This document shows positions 11,454 through 24,259 of a stretch of 64,000 nt of DNA, one piece after another (position 1 is the first letter of the stretch; each line of letters starts with the position of its first letter). Source of the DNA: Flavobacterium covae (lineage in GTDB: Bacteria; Bacteroidota; Bacteroidia; Flavobacteriales; Flavobacteriaceae); NCBI GenBank assembly GCA_019565575.1, contig CP067379.1, forward strand, positions 2,542,001 to 2,606,000. Reading direction: 5' to 3'. Under the pieces are notes generated by a model. The model had not been told where the DNA came from. It did no database searches and worked only from the letters and a program-made list of their open reading frames with translations. A program made the translations under genes and the position numbers.

Positions 11454-12380
11454 ATGGAAAATACAAAAGAAATACTTCTGAAAATACCATTAATAAAACA
11501 ATTAATAATTGTTTTAGATAATGTAAAATTACCATGGCTAAATGGATTATCGTTTTATGAATTAATAGAATTTTATTTAGTAGGCGTTCTTCAAGGAGGA
11601 ATTAGTTATAGAGCAGCTGCCATTGCCTTTAGTTTTTTTATGGCATTATTTCCTTTTGCTCTATTTATTTTAAATTTAATCCCGTACATTCCTATCAAAG
11701 GTTTTCAGAATGATTTTTTACTATTTGTAAGAGATAATGTACCTCCTACAACGTTTGATGCTATTGAAAATATTATAAAAGATATTCTTAATAATAGTCA
11801 AACAGGACTATTGTCATGGGGGGTATTTTTATCAGTTTTTTTAATGACTAATGGAGTAAATGCTGTTATGAGTGGTTTTGAAACCTCCTTACATATTAGT
11901 GTAAAGAGACCTTATTTTAGACAATACTTTGTAGCTCTACTTATTTCGCTAATGCTCACTACCATTTTAATAATCACAATATCAGCTATTATTTTTTTAG
12001 AAATAATCATTCAAAAAACCATAATACAAGATGTATTGAGTTCCAGAGTTTCTGATAAAATATCATTAATAGAACTAGGAAGATATACTTTTGTAGTTAT
12101 TATGATTCTTTTAGCAACCGCTATTTTATTTAAATACGGCATTAAACAATCTAAAAAAAAGCGACTCATTACAATTGGTACCGTTTTTACCACAGGATTA
12201 ATTGTAGTATCTTCTTACTTTTTTGGTATTTGGGTTGTTAAATTTTCAAAATATAATGAACTTTATGGTTCAATAGGTACACTTTTAGTATTCCTTTTTT
12301 ATCTTTGGATCAATTGTATGGTATTATTACTAGGTTTTGAATTAGATGCTTCCATACGAAAACTTAAAAAAATTAAATAA
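11454..12380 (+). CDS. YihY/virulence factor BrkB family inner-membrane protein
   Basis: A 308-aa polytopic membrane protein with about six transmembrane segments, the first within residues 50-85 (SYRAAAIAFSFFMALFPFAL). That segment and the C-terminal FLFYLWINCMVLLLGFELDA are the signature of the YihY/BrkB family, formerly misnamed RNase BN. Its function is not settled. It ends one base before the start of the DUF2147 gene, which suggests an operon running from nadC to priA. Confidence 0.88.
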   Translation: MENTKEILLKIPLIKQLIIVLDNVKLPWLNGLSFYELIEFYLVGVLQGGISYRAAAIAFSFFMALFPFALFILNLIPYIPIKGFQNDFLLFVRDNVPPTTFDAIENIIKDILNNSQTGLLSWGVFLSVFLMTNGVNAVMSGFETSLHISVKRPYFRQYFVALLISLMLTTILIITISAIIFLEIIIQKTIIQDVLSSRVSDKISLIELGRYTFVVIMILLATAILFKYGIKQSKKKRLITIGTVFTTGLIVVSSYFFGIWVVKFSKYNELYGSIGTLLVFLFYLWINCMVLLLGFELDASIRKLKKIK

Positions 12381-12381
12381 A

Positions 12382-12801
12382 ATGAAAAAAATTGCACTTT
12401 TAACCTTATTTTTCGGTTGTTTACAAATGAATGCCCAATCTGTTTTTGGAAAATGGAAAACTATTGACGATAAAACTGGAAAAGCCAAATCAGTGGTTGA
12501 AATTTTTGAATCAAATGGTAAAGTAGTTGGTAAAGTAGTTGAGATTTTAGATCCAGCAAAACGTGATAGAAAATGTGAAAAATGCGAAGGTTCTGATAAA
12601 AATAAACCTATTTTAGGCTTATTAATTATAAAAGGTCTCGAAAAAGATGGCGATGAATATAATGGAGGAAACATTACGGATCCTGAAACGGGAAATATAT
12701 ACAAATGTTTTATAAAATTAAATGGGAAAGATCGTTTAACCGTAAGAGGTTATATGGGAATTTCTCTTATCGGACGTTCACAAACTTGGATAAGAAGTTA
12801 A
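12382..12801 (+). CDS. Secreted DUF2147 family protein
   Basis: A 139-aa exported protein. The ATG at 12382 is chosen because it gives a clean signal peptide, MKKIALLTLFFGCLQMNAQS, while a longer in-frame extension would overlap the upstream gene. The mature part, FGKWKTIDDKTGKAKSVVEI followed by KVVEILDP, DKNKPILGL and LTVRGYMGISLIGRSQTW, is the DUF2147 pattern, a small beta-barrel-like domain of unknown function. It sits 3 nt before priA and is probably co-transcribed with it. Confidence 0.85.
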   Translation: MKKIALLTLFFGCLQMNAQSVFGKWKTIDDKTGKAKSVVEIFESNGKVVGKVVEILDPAKRDRKCEKCEGSDKNKPILGLLIIKGLEKDGDEYNGGNITDPETGNIYKCFIKLNGKDRLTVRGYMGISLIGRSQTWIRS

Positions 12802-12804
12802 TTC

Positions 12805-15252
12805 ATGCGCTATTTTATAGAAGTTGTCATCCCTATTTCGCTTCCACAAACTTTTACTTATGAAGTTTCGGAAGCGGAATTTTATTTTATACAAATAGGA
12901 ATGCGTGTTGCAGTTCCTTTTGGTAAAACGAAATTCTATACAGGACTTACCATTAGTAAGCATCATACAGCTCCTACTTTATATGAAGCTAAAGAAATAC
13001 ATCAGATTATAGATCAGATCCCTATTTTAACAACTATTCAAATTGAGTTCTGGAAATGGATAGCCAACTACTATATGTGTTCTTTAGGAGAAGTATATAA
13101 AACAGCATTACCATCTGCATTAATATTAGAAAGTGAAACCATAATTTCTGCAAAAAAACAAGTTTTAGATACAACTGATTTATCAGATGACGAATTTCTG
13201 ATTGTAGAAGCACTTTCTAGTCAAACTTCTTTAAAAATATCAGAAGTAACAGCCATCCTCAATAAAAAGAAAGTTTTTCCAGTTATTCAATCTTTATTAG
13301 ATAAAGATATTTTAATTCTTCAAGAAGAAATGATTGAGGAATATAAACCTAAATTAGTCAAGTATATTCGTTTAGCAGAAAAATTTAATAAACCAGATCA
13401 GTTAGAAGAATTGTTGTTACTCCTCAAAAATGCGCAAAAACAAAAAGAATTAGTTTTAAATTATTTTCAACTCATCGCTACTCAAAAAAAAACAATATCA
13501 GTTAAAAATTTGCTCACATTTTCAGGAATAAAAGCAAATACTCTAAAAGTTTTAGTAGACAAACAAATTTTTGAAGAATATTTGTTACAACAGGATCGTA
13601 TATTTTTTGAAGATGTACAACAAAATCAAATAGTTTTGAGCGATGCACAACAAAAAGCGTACAAACAAATTTTAGAAACTTTAGAAAGGAAAGAAGTTTG
13701 TTTATTACATGGTGTAACAGCATCAGGAAAAACAGAAGTTTATATTAAAATCATAGAACAGTATTTAAAACAAGAAAAACAAGTTTTATACTTGTTACCC
13801 GAAATAGCATTAACAACCCAATTAGTAAGTAGGTTAAGTAAACATTTTGGAAATAAAATAGCTGTTTACCACTCTAAATACTCAAATAATGAAAGAGTAG
13901 AAGTATGGAATGAGGTCTTGATAGGTTCAGAAAAAGCAAAGGTAGTAATAGGTGCTAGGTCAGCACTTTTTTTGCCTTTTCAAAAGTTAGGATTAATCAT
14001 TGTAGATGAGGAACACGAACAAACTTATAAACAAGTAGATCCAGCACCGCGTTACCATGCCAGAGATGCTTCTATAGTTTTAGCTCATCAATTAAAAGCA
14101 AAAGTTCTTCTAGGATCCGCTACGCCTAGTTTAGAAAGTTATTATAATGTTCAAAAAAATAAGTATGGTATAGTAGAACTTTTCGAACGATTTGGAAATG
14201 CAGTTTTACCTGAAATTATTTTAGTTGATTTAAAAGATAATTATTTTCGAAAAAGAATGACGGGGCATTTTAGTCAAATATTGATTGACAAAATACAAGA
14301 AGCACTATATAATGGAGAACAAATTATTCTTTTTCAGAATAGAAGAGGATATTCTCCTATTTTAGAGTGTATGACCTGTGGACATATTCCGCAATGTTCA
14401 AATTGTGATGTAAGCTTAACGTATCATAAATTTAAAAATCAATTACGTTGTCATTATTGTGGTTATAATATAGCAAAACCTACAAATTGTCATGCTTGCT
14501 CAAGTATTGATCTTACCTCTAAAGGTTTTGGAACAGAACAAATAGAAATGGAGTTAGTAAGTTTATTCCCTACTAAAAATATAAAACGAATGGATCAGGA
14601 TACAACTAGAGGGAAGTACTCATTTGAACGTTTGATCGATGATTTTAAAAATAAAGAGATAGATATTCTAGTAGGAACTCAAATGTTAGCAAAAGGATTA
14701 GATTTCGATAATGTTTCACTGGTTGGGATCTTAAATGCTGATAATATGCTCTATTTTCCTGATTTTAGAGCCTTTGAAAGAAGCTATCAAATGATGACAC
14801 AAGTAGCGGGTAGAGCAGGAAGAAGTGATAAAAAAGGGAAAGTAGTTATACAAAGTTATAATCCTATGCACAATATAATACAGCAAGTTACAGATCATAA
14901 CTATTTAGGTATGTACAAAGAACAGTTGTATGAAAGACATATATATAAATATCCTCCTTTTTATAAATTAATAAAGTTTACTTTAAAACATAAAGAATTT
15001 GAAAAGTTAAAAGAAGGTTCTATGTGGTTCTATCAAGTGCTAAAACAAAATTTAGAAATGCCTGTATTAGGCCCAGAAGAACCACCAATTAGTAAAATTA
15101 GGAATGAATATATTCGAACTATTTTAATAAAAATACCAAAGGACAAGCATTTAGGTAATACAAAAAAAACTATCCAGAAAATACTGAATAGTTTTGAAGC
15201 AGTACCTATTTATAAATCTATAAGAGTAGGAGTTAATGTAGATGTAAATTAA
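12805..15252 (+). CDS. priA: Primosomal protein N' (replication restart helicase PriA)
   Basis: PriA is the 3'-5' superfamily 2 helicase that reloads the replisome at stalled forks. The 815-aa length fits. It shows Walker A (GVTASGKTEVYI), the DEAH-like box VDEEHEQTYK and the helicase motif VLLGSATPSLESY. The zinc-binding region has paired cysteines (CMTCGHIPQCSNC and CHYCGYNIAKPTNCHAC). The later motif is TQVAGRAGR. The frame is intact. Its stop overlaps the 3' end of the convergent LytTR gene. Confidence 0.96.
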   Translation: MRYFIEVVIPISLPQTFTYEVSEAEFYFIQIGMRVAVPFGKTKFYTGLTISKHHTAPTLYEAKEIHQIIDQIPILTTIQIEFWKWIANYYMCSLGEVYKTALPSALILESETIISAKKQVLDTTDLSDDEFLIVEALSSQTSLKISEVTAILNKKKVFPVIQSLLDKDILILQEEMIEEYKPKLVKYIRLAEKFNKPDQLEELLLLLKNAQKQKELVLNYFQLIATQKKTISVKNLLTFSGIKANTLKVLVDKQIFEEYLLQQDRIFFEDVQQNQIVLSDAQQKAYKQILETLERKEVCLLHGVTASGKTEVYIKIIEQYLKQEKQVLYLLPEIALTTQLVSRLSKHFGNKIAVYHSKYSNNERVEVWNEVLIGSEKAKVVIGARSALFLPFQKLGLIIVDEEHEQTYKQVDPAPRYHARDASIVLAHQLKAKVLLGSATPSLESYYNVQKNKYGIVELFERFGNAVLPEIILVDLKDNYFRKRMTGHFSQILIDKIQEALYNGEQIILFQNRRGYSPILECMTCGHIPQCSNCDVSLTYHKFKNQLRCHYCGYNIAKPTNCHACSSIDLTSKGFGTEQIEMELVSLFPTKNIKRMDQDTTRGKYSFERLIDDFKNKEIDILVGTQMLAKGLDFDNVSLVGILNADNMLYFPDFRAFERSYQMMTQVAGRAGRSDKKGKVVIQSYNPMHNIIQQVTDHNYLGMYKEQLYERHIYKYPPFYKLIKFTLKHKEFEKLKEGSMWFYQVLKQNLEMPVLGPEEPPISKIRNEYIRTILIKIPKDKHLGNTKKTIQKILNSFEAVPIYKSIRVGVNVDVN

Positions 15253-15943
15253 GCTTCTAATACACGCATTAGCTCCTCTTTTTATTGCGACTTAAAGGTA
15301 TTTTTGCCACACCAATTTCAGCAAATTTGCTATTAAATTTCTCTATTTTATCAATGTTAATGATAAAAGACTTATGTACACGAACAAATTTTTCTTTTGA
15401 AAGATCTTTTTCAAAGGATTTCATGGTAGATAAAACAAGATGGCTATCTTCTTCAGTAACTATTTTTACATAATCTCCGAAAGCTTCAATCCACTTTATT
15501 TTAGAAGTGTATACTTTTAATTTTTTTAAATTACTTTTGATATAAATATGTTCGCCTTCTTCTTCAGTATTGTGATCTTTTCTGAGCATGTGCAGATCTA
15601 TTGCTCTTTTAACAGCAATATTAAAACGCTCTTTGGTAAGTGGTTTCTGTAAATAATCAGTAGCTTCATAGTCAAAGGCTTTTAAAGCATATTCAGCTTT
15701 GGCTGTAATAAAAATTATCTGGGGTTTTTCTTTTAAGCCGTCTAAAAGATTAAACCCATTAATGATAGGCATTTCTATATCTAAAAATAATAAATCTACC
15801 TCATTTATGGCTAAACAACTTTTTGTTTCAACAGCATTTGAGAATTCACCTATTAAATTTAAGTTTTGATGCGCTTCTACAAGTTTAGTTACTAAAATTC
15901 TTTGGATAGAACTATCATCTACCACAATACAATTTAACTTCAT
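15249..15943 (-). CDS. LytTR-family response regulator (apparent 3' frameshift)
   Basis: An about 231-aa two-domain regulator. The receiver domain (residues 1-120) has the acidic pair D9/D10, the phospho-acceptor D55 in LLFLDIEMPI and the conserved lysine in IIFITAKAEYA. The C-terminal LytTR DNA-binding domain includes IEAFGDYVKIVTEE, then KSFEKDL and FVRVHKSFIINIDKI. A one-base deficit in an A-run near 15290 truncates the frame. Restoring it gives the usual ending KKEELMRVLEA and a stop at 15249, overlapping the priA stop. No histidine kinase (LytS/YehU type) lies beside it, so its partner is elsewhere. Confidence 0.88.
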
Positions 15944-16052
15944 GGGAAACAGTTTAAAATAGATTGGACAGGTTAAAAATAGTTCATTTTTTTAAACTGT
16001 CCAATTATTTTCATGAAAATAAGTTGTTTCGTCGAAAAGAGTAATTAAATGT

Positions 16053-16082
16053 TTGCTATTTTAAATAATATTATTACTTTTG
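16053..16082 (+). promoter_or_regulatory. Promoter of the rpsF-rpsR-rplI operon
   Basis: TTG at 16053-16055 and TACTTTTG at 16075-16082 are separated by 19 nt. This is a textbook Flavobacterium promoter, ending 33 nt before the rpsF start codon. Confidence 0.75.
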
Positions 16083-16115
16083 CACCCAATTTTATAACAA
16101 ATAAATTTTATTACT

Positions 16116-16457
16116 ATGAATCATTATGAAACTGTTTTCATCTTGAATCCCGTTTTATCTGAAACTCAGGTAAAGGAAACAGTAAGCAAATTTGAAGATT
16201 TTTTAACTTCAAAAGGAGCTAAGATTGTTGCTAAAGAGGATTGGGGATTGAAAAAATTAGCGTACGAAATCCAAAACAAAAAATCTGGATTTTACCAATT
16301 AATCCAATTTGAAGCTTCTAGCGAAGTTTTAGCTGGTTTAGAAATTGAGTACAGACGTGATGAGCGTGTTATGCGTTTCTTAACAGTAAGTTTAGATAAA
16401 CACGCTGTAGCTTGGGCTGAGAGAAGAAGAGAGAAGTTAAAAACTAAAAAAGCTTAA
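16116..16457 (+). CDS. rpsF: 30S ribosomal protein bS6
   Basis: A 113-aa ribosomal protein of the small-subunit platform that pairs with bS18. [16 protein letters not shown] at the start, [19 protein letters not shown] and the [12 protein letters not shown] segment are characteristic. It is the first gene of a classic S6-S18-L9 operon behind a strong promoter, with rpsR only 5 nt downstream. Confidence 0.98.
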   Translation: MNHYETVFILNPVLSETQVKETVSKFEDFLTSKGAKIVAKEDWGLKKLAYEIQNKKSGFYQLIQFEASSEVLAGLEIEYRRDERVMRFLTVSLDKHAVAWAERRREKLKTKKA

Positions 16458-16462
16458 TTGAT

Positions 16463-16759
16463 ATGTCTACAATTGAACAATCTGCAAAAGGAAAAAAAGA
16501 CGGAGATATCAGATATTTAACGCCTTTAAATATTGACACGAACAAACAAAAAAAATATTGTCGTTTCAAAAAATCAGGAATCAAGTATGTAGATTATAAA
16601 GATGCTGATTTCTTATTAAAATTCGTAAATGAGCAAGGAAAAATCCTTCCTCGCCGTTTAACAGGAACTTCTTTAAAATACCAAAGAAAAGTTTCAGTAG
16701 CAGTAAAAAGAGCACGCCACTTAGCTTTAATGCCATACGTAGCGGATTTATTAAAATAA
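16463..16759 (+). CDS. rpsR: 30S ribosomal protein bS18
   Basis: A 98-aa partner of bS6 in the 30S platform. The core [20 protein letters not shown], then [20 protein letters not shown] and the basic tail [18 protein letters not shown] identify it. The leader [20 protein letters not shown] is longer than in enterobacteria but usual in Bacteroidota. It is the middle gene of the operon. Confidence 0.98.
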   Translation: MSTIEQSAKGKKDGDIRYLTPLNIDTNKQKKYCRFKKSGIKYVDYKDADFLLKFVNEQGKILPRRLTGTSLKYQRKVSVAVKRARHLALMPYVADLLK

Positions 16760-16826
16760 TAATTAACAAATAGGTTGTTGGTTTCCTGAGTAGGAACCTA
16801 ACTTCTAAAATAAAAAGGACAACAAC

Positions 16827-17270
16827 ATGGAACTTATCTTAAAAAAAGACGTTCAAAATTTAGGATTTAAAGATGATATCGTAACAGTTAAACCTGGTTA
16901 TGGTCGTAACTTTTTAATTCCTCAAGGATTTGCTTTATTAGCTACTTCATCAGCAAAAAAAGTTTTAGCTGAAAATTTAAAACAAAAAGCACATAAAGAA
17001 GCTAAAATTGTAGCAGATGCTAAAGCTAAAGCAGAAGCAATAAAAACTTTAGAGATCAAGATTATAGCTAAAGCAGGTGGTGAAAAACTATTTGGATCTG
17101 TAACAAATGCTGATTTAGCTCAAGTTTTAGAAAAAAATGGTCACGCTATTGAGAAAAAATTTATCACTTCAGGTGTAATTAAAAGAATTGGTAAATACAG
17201 TGCTACTGTTCGTTTACACCGTGAAGTTATCGTTGATTTACCATTTGAAATTGTAGCAGAACAAGCTTAA
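16827..17270 (+). CDS. rplI: 50S ribosomal protein bL9
   Basis: A 147-aa two-domain protein near the L1 stalk. The N-terminal RNA-binding domain MELILKKDVQNLGFKDDI with PGYGRNFLIPQGFA is diagnostic. A long helix rich in alanine and lysine links it to the C-terminal domain (GEKLFGSVTNADLAQVLE). It is the last gene of the operon, ending 20 nt before a strong terminator. Confidence 0.98.
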   Translation: MELILKKDVQNLGFKDDIVTVKPGYGRNFLIPQGFALLATSSAKKVLAENLKQKAHKEAKIVADAKAKAEAIKTLEIKIIAKAGGEKLFGSVTNADLAQVLEKNGHAIEKKFITSGVIKRIGKYSATVRLHREVIVDLPFEIVAEQA

Positions 17271-17290
17271 TTTTAAAAACGATATTTTTT

Positions 17291-17320
17291 AAAGTCCCTT
17301 TTTGGGACTTTTTTTTTTTT
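17291..17320 (+). terminator. Rho-independent terminator of the ribosomal operon
   Basis: AAAGTCCC and GGGACTTT form an 8-bp perfect stem with a five-T loop, followed by a long T-run. Confidence 0.92.
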
Positions 17321-17348
17321 TTACCATAAACAATTAAAATTTATTGAC

Positions 17349-17820
17349 TTGAGATATAAGAGACTTACCAAAGAACAATTGGATTCCTTACATCAGGAAT
17401 TTGCCAATTTTTTGGCTACTCAGCAAATAGATAAAGCCGAGTGGGATCAGTTAAAAATACATAATCCCGAAGTAGCCGAACAAGAATTAGATATCTTTTC
17501 AGATCTAATATGGGAAGGTGTATTAAGAAATGCAAAATTTATAGAGCATTTTTCAAAAAGACATATTTTTTTGTTTCATTGTCAAGAATATTTTATGCAA
17601 ACTATTGTTATCAAAGCACTAAATGCTGGAAGTAGATTTTTTGACTAATGATGGTTTAAAATGGTTAGGAGACCATTTGTTTACAGAAAATGTGGAACTC
17701 CTACGAGGAAAAAAAGAATATAAAAAAGAACGCAATGATGAACTATTTGAACTTATAAAAGAAGGAGCAATCTTAAGTGATGGACAGCTTTATATGCAGA
17801 TAAATGGGGTCATTGAGTAA
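17349..17820 (+). CDS. DUF6495 family protein (apparent frameshift)
   Basis: A cytoplasmic protein of about 156 aa after removing one extra G near 17632, where ALNA joins EVDFLTNDGLKWLGD. It opens with RYKRLTKEQLDSLHQEFANF and contains QELDIFSDLIWEGVL, EHFSKRHIFLFHC and a late KEGAILSDGQLY. I recognise this as the flavobacterial DUF6495 family, of unknown function. The start codon is TTG at 17349, as no ATG fits. The restored length is a multiple of three. It sits between the ribosomal operon and ligA. Confidence 0.75.
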
Positions 17821-17845
17821 TTTTTTTGCTTAACTATAATTAAAT

Positions 17846-20580
<2,735 letters not shown>

Positions 20581-20896
20581 GATTTAAAAGTTAATAAAAT
20601 AGCCTTTATTTTTGTTGAATTTTACCTTGTATTACAGAGATTCTGTAAAAGTTAGTAACTAAACATTAGTTGCTAACTTTTACAATAAAATAAAAAATGA
20701 GTCTTTTATTGTTTGTTTTACCTCGTTTTTTAGAGTGAGAGTCCTACTTTAATGAGATTTATTTTTTTTAAATATTCTATAAGGAAGCCTAGAGGGGGCT
20801 ACTAGTTGTTATTTGTCAATTTAATATTTATTTCTTAGAGAATCATTAGTGCTAATTTAGATATTTTTATATAAATTAATTTGTTATACTTATTTT
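20581..20896. other. Convergent intergenic region with a long hairpin
   Basis: Between convergent genes. The main feature is the 18-bp stem at 20645-20683, listed separately. The remainder (20690-20896) is plain AT-rich DNA with no open frame I trust. Confidence 0.5.
20645..20683. repeat. 18-bp stem-loop
   Basis: GTAAAAGTTAGTAACTAA (20645-20662) pairs with TTAGTTGCTAACTTTTAC (20666-20683) with one G-U and a 3-nt loop. No T-run follows on the plus strand, so it is not a standard terminator. It may end transcription from either side or be a repeat remnant. Confidence 0.7.
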
Positions 20897-21358
20897 TTAA
20901 AATAATTTAATCAAGTACCTCTTTAATTTTTGAGATAAATCATTTAAATTTTTATAATGAGATAACTTTAAATCTTTTTTTATAATCTTTAAATAGTCAA
21001 TAATTTCTAATATTAATTCTAGAGGATCGGCTTCGTATCCATATAAGTTTTGATCAAATTCTATACCAGCCATCATTGCATTAGAATCAAGTCCAATACA
21101 CCAATTTTCTATGAAATCAACTAAATCTATTTCTTCTATTTGGTAATTTGTCCATTCGTCATTTTGACAAGTTTGAGCATATTTTTTTTGACTCCAAACA
21201 CAAAGTAATTGAATAGGATTTCCTTCTTCATCTTGATAATTATTTGTATAAGATAAAGAATAAAGTTCTTCTTTTTCTAAGGTGTATATTTTTTCGGTTT
21301 GACAAATCGTTTTAATAAACTCTTGGTGGCGTTGTATAATCTGAATGTCGTCTTTCAT
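20897..21358 (-). CDS. DUF2750 domain protein
   Basis: A 153-aa soluble protein. The central part (IQLLCVWSQKKYAQTCQNDE, then IDLVDFIENWCIGL and MMAGIEFDQNLYGYEADPLE) is the DUF2750 pattern: an acidic domain of unknown function related to immunity or SUKH-like small proteins. It stands alone. No toxin gene is visible next to it, so a role as an immunity protein would be speculation. Confidence 0.7.
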   Translation of the reverse strand: MKDDIQIIQRHQEFIKTICQTEKIYTLEKEELYSLSYTNNYQDEEGNPIQLLCVWSQKKYAQTCQNDEWTNYQIEEIDLVDFIENWCIGLDSNAMMAGIEFDQNLYGYEADPLELILEIIDYLKIIKKDLKLSHYKNLNDLSQKLKRYLIKLF

Positions 21359-21691
21359 AAAATGGAGATGTTTTTTATATTGTTTTGCAAAAATTAATGA
21401 ACTTTATTTGAAAATGGCTAAAAAGAAATGAAAAATTTGAATTAAATAATAAAAAAATGAAAATCATGTATTTTATTGATTTTTGTTTTTTAATTTAATC
21501 CTTTATTGTTAAAAATGATAATGTTATTTTCCAATAGTAAATCATGATTGAAGAAATGGTTTGAGTGTTTGTTGTTATCTTATAAAATAGGTGTAATAAT
21601 AACTTTAATATTTGTTTTTGGATTACAATATGTAATTTGTATTAAAATACTAGTTGTTTAAGTGAGTTTTGTTAAAAACTAAAAAAATATT
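21359..21691. other. Intergenic region with no recognised element
   Basis: AT-rich DNA between the DUF2750 start and the end of rsmI. I see no hairpin, repeat or promoter that I would defend here. Confidence 0.4.
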
Positions 21692-22365
21692 TTATTTAGA
21701 TTTTCCAGCTACACAAACCACAATTTCTCCCTTTGGAGGTTTTGTTTCAAAATGTTTTAGTACTTCTTCTGCTGTACCTCGTACTGTTTCTTCATGGAGT
21801 TTAGAGAGTTCACGGGATACGCTTACTAAGCGATCGGAACCAAAGTATTGAACAAATTCAGTTAATGTTTTGATTAGTTTATGGGGCGAAACATATAAAA
21901 TCATCGTTCTGTTTTCTTTAGCTAACTGTAAGAAGCGGGTTTGTCTTCCTTTTTATCGGGTAAGAAGCCTTCAAAGACAAATTTATCATTAGGCAAACCA
22001 CTGTTTACTAATGCTGGAACAAAAGCAGTTGCACCTGGTAAGCATTCAACTTCTATACCGTTTTCTATACAAGCTCTTGTTAACAAAAAACCAGGGTCGG
22101 AAATAGCAGGGGTACCTGCATCGCTAATTAAGGCTATATTTTGTCCTGTTTGCAAACGCTGTATTATTTGATCAACGGTTTTGTGTTCGTTGTGCATGTG
22201 ATGGCTTTGCATGTGAGTAGCAATTTCAAAGTGTTTAAGTAATTTGCCACTAGTACGGGTGTCTTCCGCCAAAATACAATCTACTTCTTTTAGAATTTTA
22301 ATGGCTCTAAAAGTCATATCTTCTAAATTGCCAATAGGGGTCGGGACTATGTATAATTTACTCAT
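21692..22365 (-). CDS. rsmI: 16S rRNA (cytidine(1402)-2'-O)-methyltransferase (apparent frameshift)
   Basis: It methylates the ribose of C1402 in 16S rRNA. The 224 aa are intact after adding one G near 21950, where FLPDKKG runs on to RQTRFLQLA. It opens with SKLYIVPTPIGNLEDMTFRA, then ILAEDTRTSGKLLKH, LISDAGTPAISDPGFLL and CLPGATAFVPALV, the family's SAM-binding loops. The C-terminal part (SVSRELSKLHEETVRG, KGEIVVCVAGK) is also typical. Confidence 0.93.
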
Positions 22366-22461
22366 TTGTTTGATTGTAAAAGGGGAGTAATAATTTAATT
22401 ATTTAAAAAACAAAAAGTTTAAAAATAAATGATTAAACGAGTTTGTGAAAAGAAACAAGGT

Positions 22462-22588
22462 GGCTGTCCTAAAAGTTCGCAATCTTGTCATTTCAACAAA
22501 AGGGAGGAGTCGTATAATCTTGATTATGAGACTTCTCCTTGCGTAGGAGTGATAAACTGCATGTTGATTTATTATTTTTTGGACAGCC
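22462..22588. mobile_element. MITE-like element with IS1182-type ends (copy 1)
   Basis: It begins GGCTGTCCTAAAAG and ends TTTTTTGGACAGCC, an imperfect terminal inverted repeat. The left tip matches the left end, and the right tip the right end, of the insertion sequence at 27201-28974. The interior holds a long hairpin, with GGAGGAGTCGTATAATC opposite GATTATGAGACTTCTCC. No open frame. It is likely a non-autonomous element moved by that transposase; related copies lie at 48915 and 49225. Confidence 0.7.
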
Positions 22589-22622
22589 TCGTGTATCCTT
22601 AAACTAGAAAATAAGATAGAAA

Positions 22623-23489
22623 TTATGCAAATTTACTTATAATATATTCCATAAAACGTTCTTCATAATCTTCGCGACCTAACCAGTTTTTATAATCAGG
22701 TTTTACCATTTCTTCTATAAAATCTTTGGCTTCTTGGTAGCTTTTAAAAGTTTCTAATTGTGATAAGACACGATTTAAATCTTCGGTACTTCCATCAAAT
22801 AAATTTTTTTCAAATGCCATGCGATCGTTTAAAGATAATCCAACGGATCTAGAAATTTTATCATTTAAATTACTTACGGGTTTCTCTATTACGCGCTCAA
22901 AAGTAATTTCATTAAAATTAGACATGAATTCAGGGAAAATCTCTTTTACAGCTGATGTATGGATTTCGTTGGGAGTAATTTTTTCTTCTTTTGTTTTTTC
23001 TTCTGTTTCTGTATTTATTTTTTCAGAAACGGTTTTAGAATGTATTTGATTGAAAAAAGCATCCATTGAAATGTTCTCGGATTTGCTATTATCTTCTTTG
23101 TTTTCTATAATTTGAGAGGTGTTTTCTTTTTCGGTTATCTCTTCTTCAAAATTTTCTACAGCTAAGATAGTTTCTACAATTGGTGTAATTTCCTTATTTT
23201 CAGTTTCTGTGTTTTCAATAGGCAGAATGGATTCATCCAATTCTTCTTCTAATTGAGCTATTATTATCTTCTCATTATAATCAAAAGCGTGTTCTAATTT
23301 TTCTTCTATTTGTTTTTTTCCAATAGTGGGTTGTACGTCACTAAAATTTTCTTCAACAAATAATAAAACAGAAAGTTTTTCATACAATCGTTGTGCCTCA
23401 CGATGTAATTCTCGTACATCTTCTTTGTGTTTTAATTGTAAAACTTTATGGGCAATACTAATCAATTCGGCTTCCAATTTCTTTTTCAT
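22623..23489 (-). CDS. Conserved hypothetical protein with acidic linker
   Basis: A 288-aa soluble protein in three parts. The N-terminal helical region (residues 1-90: KKLEAELISIAHKVLQLKHK) is followed by a long Glu/Thr/Ser-rich low-complexity linker (about 95-190). The C-terminal domain (DRMAFEKNLFDGSTEDLNRV, then QEAKDFIEEMVKPDYKNW) looks conserved. It lies divergent to tdk. I know such proteins in Bacteroidota beside rsmI/tdk but know of no function. Confidence 0.75.
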   Translation of the reverse strand: MKKKLEAELISIAHKVLQLKHKEDVRELHREAQRLYEKLSVLLFVEENFSDVQPTIGKKQIEEKLEHAFDYNEKIIIAQLEEELDESILPIENTETENKEITPIVETILAVENFEEEITEKENTSQIIENKEDNSKSENISMDAFFNQIHSKTVSEKINTETEEKTKEEKITPNEIHTSAVKEIFPEFMSNFNEITFERVIEKPVSNLNDKISRSVGLSLNDRMAFEKNLFDGSTEDLNRVLSQLETFKSYQEAKDFIEEMVKPDYKNWLGREDYEERFMEYIISKFA

Positions 23490-23633
23490 TGCGTTTAAAT
23501 TTTTGGTGATGAAAGAATTAAAATTTATTGATAACTTTATCAGTTGAGCTGTAAAACAACCAGTCTTTTTTAATAATTTTGCGAGTTACAAAGTAATAAA
23601 AACTATTCATTTTTATCATTATAAAATTAAAAA

Positions 23634-24254
23634 ATGTTTTTAGAAAATACAGTAAACCCAAAAGAACAATTTGGATGGATTGAAGTAATCTGTGGTTCAA
23701 TGTTTTCAGGAAAAACGGAAGAATTAATCCGTAGATTAAGAAGGGCTCAGTTTGCTAAGCAAAAAGTAGAGATATTTAAGCCTAGTATTGATACACGTTA
23801 TCATGAAGAGATGGTTGTTTCTCATAATAAAAATGAAATTCGTTCTACACCTGTTCCAGCTGCAGCTAATATTCGTATTTTAGCACAAGGTTGTGATGTA
23901 GTAGGAATTGATGAAGCCCAATTTTTTGATGAAGAAATAGTTTCTGTTTGCAATGACTTGGCAAATGCAGGAGTTAGAGTGATTGTAGCAGGATTAGATA
24001 TGGATTTTAAAGGAAAGCCTTTTGGTCCTATGCCTGCTCTAATGGCGACTGCGGAATACGTTACTAAAGTACATGCAGTGTGTACTAAAACAGGAAATTT
24101 GGCACATTATAGTCATAGAAAAACGGCTAATGATAGTTTGGTCCTTTTAGGAGAAACAGAAGAATATGAGCCTTTAAGCAGAGCCGCTTACTTTAACGCT
24201 ATGCGTAATGATATAGATGTAATAGACGAACAAATTATAAAGAAAGAAGAATAA
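23634..24254 (+). CDS. tdk: Thymidine kinase
   Basis: It phosphorylates thymidine with ATP in pyrimidine salvage. A 206-aa type II enzyme with the P-loop [14 protein letters not shown] (residues 21-34), the [10 protein letters not shown] motif (Walker B/lid) and the substrate lasso region [15 protein letters not shown]. The frame is intact. Five bases separate it from murF-alr, so the pair probably forms an operon. Confidence 0.95.
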   Translation: MFLENTVNPKEQFGWIEVICGSMFSGKTEELIRRLRRAQFAKQKVEIFKPSIDTRYHEEMVVSHNKNEIRSTPVPAAANIRILAQGCDVVGIDEAQFFDEEIVSVCNDLANAGVRVIVAGLDMDFKGKPFGPMPALMATAEYVTKVHAVCTKTGNLAHYSHRKTANDSLVLLGETEEYEPLSRAAYFNAMRNDIDVIDEQIIKKEE

Positions 24255-24259
24255 AAATA

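Noticed and set aside
20897..21358. DUF2750 gene as immunity protein of a toxin system
   Set aside because: No toxin, nuclease or secretion-tagged gene is adjacent.
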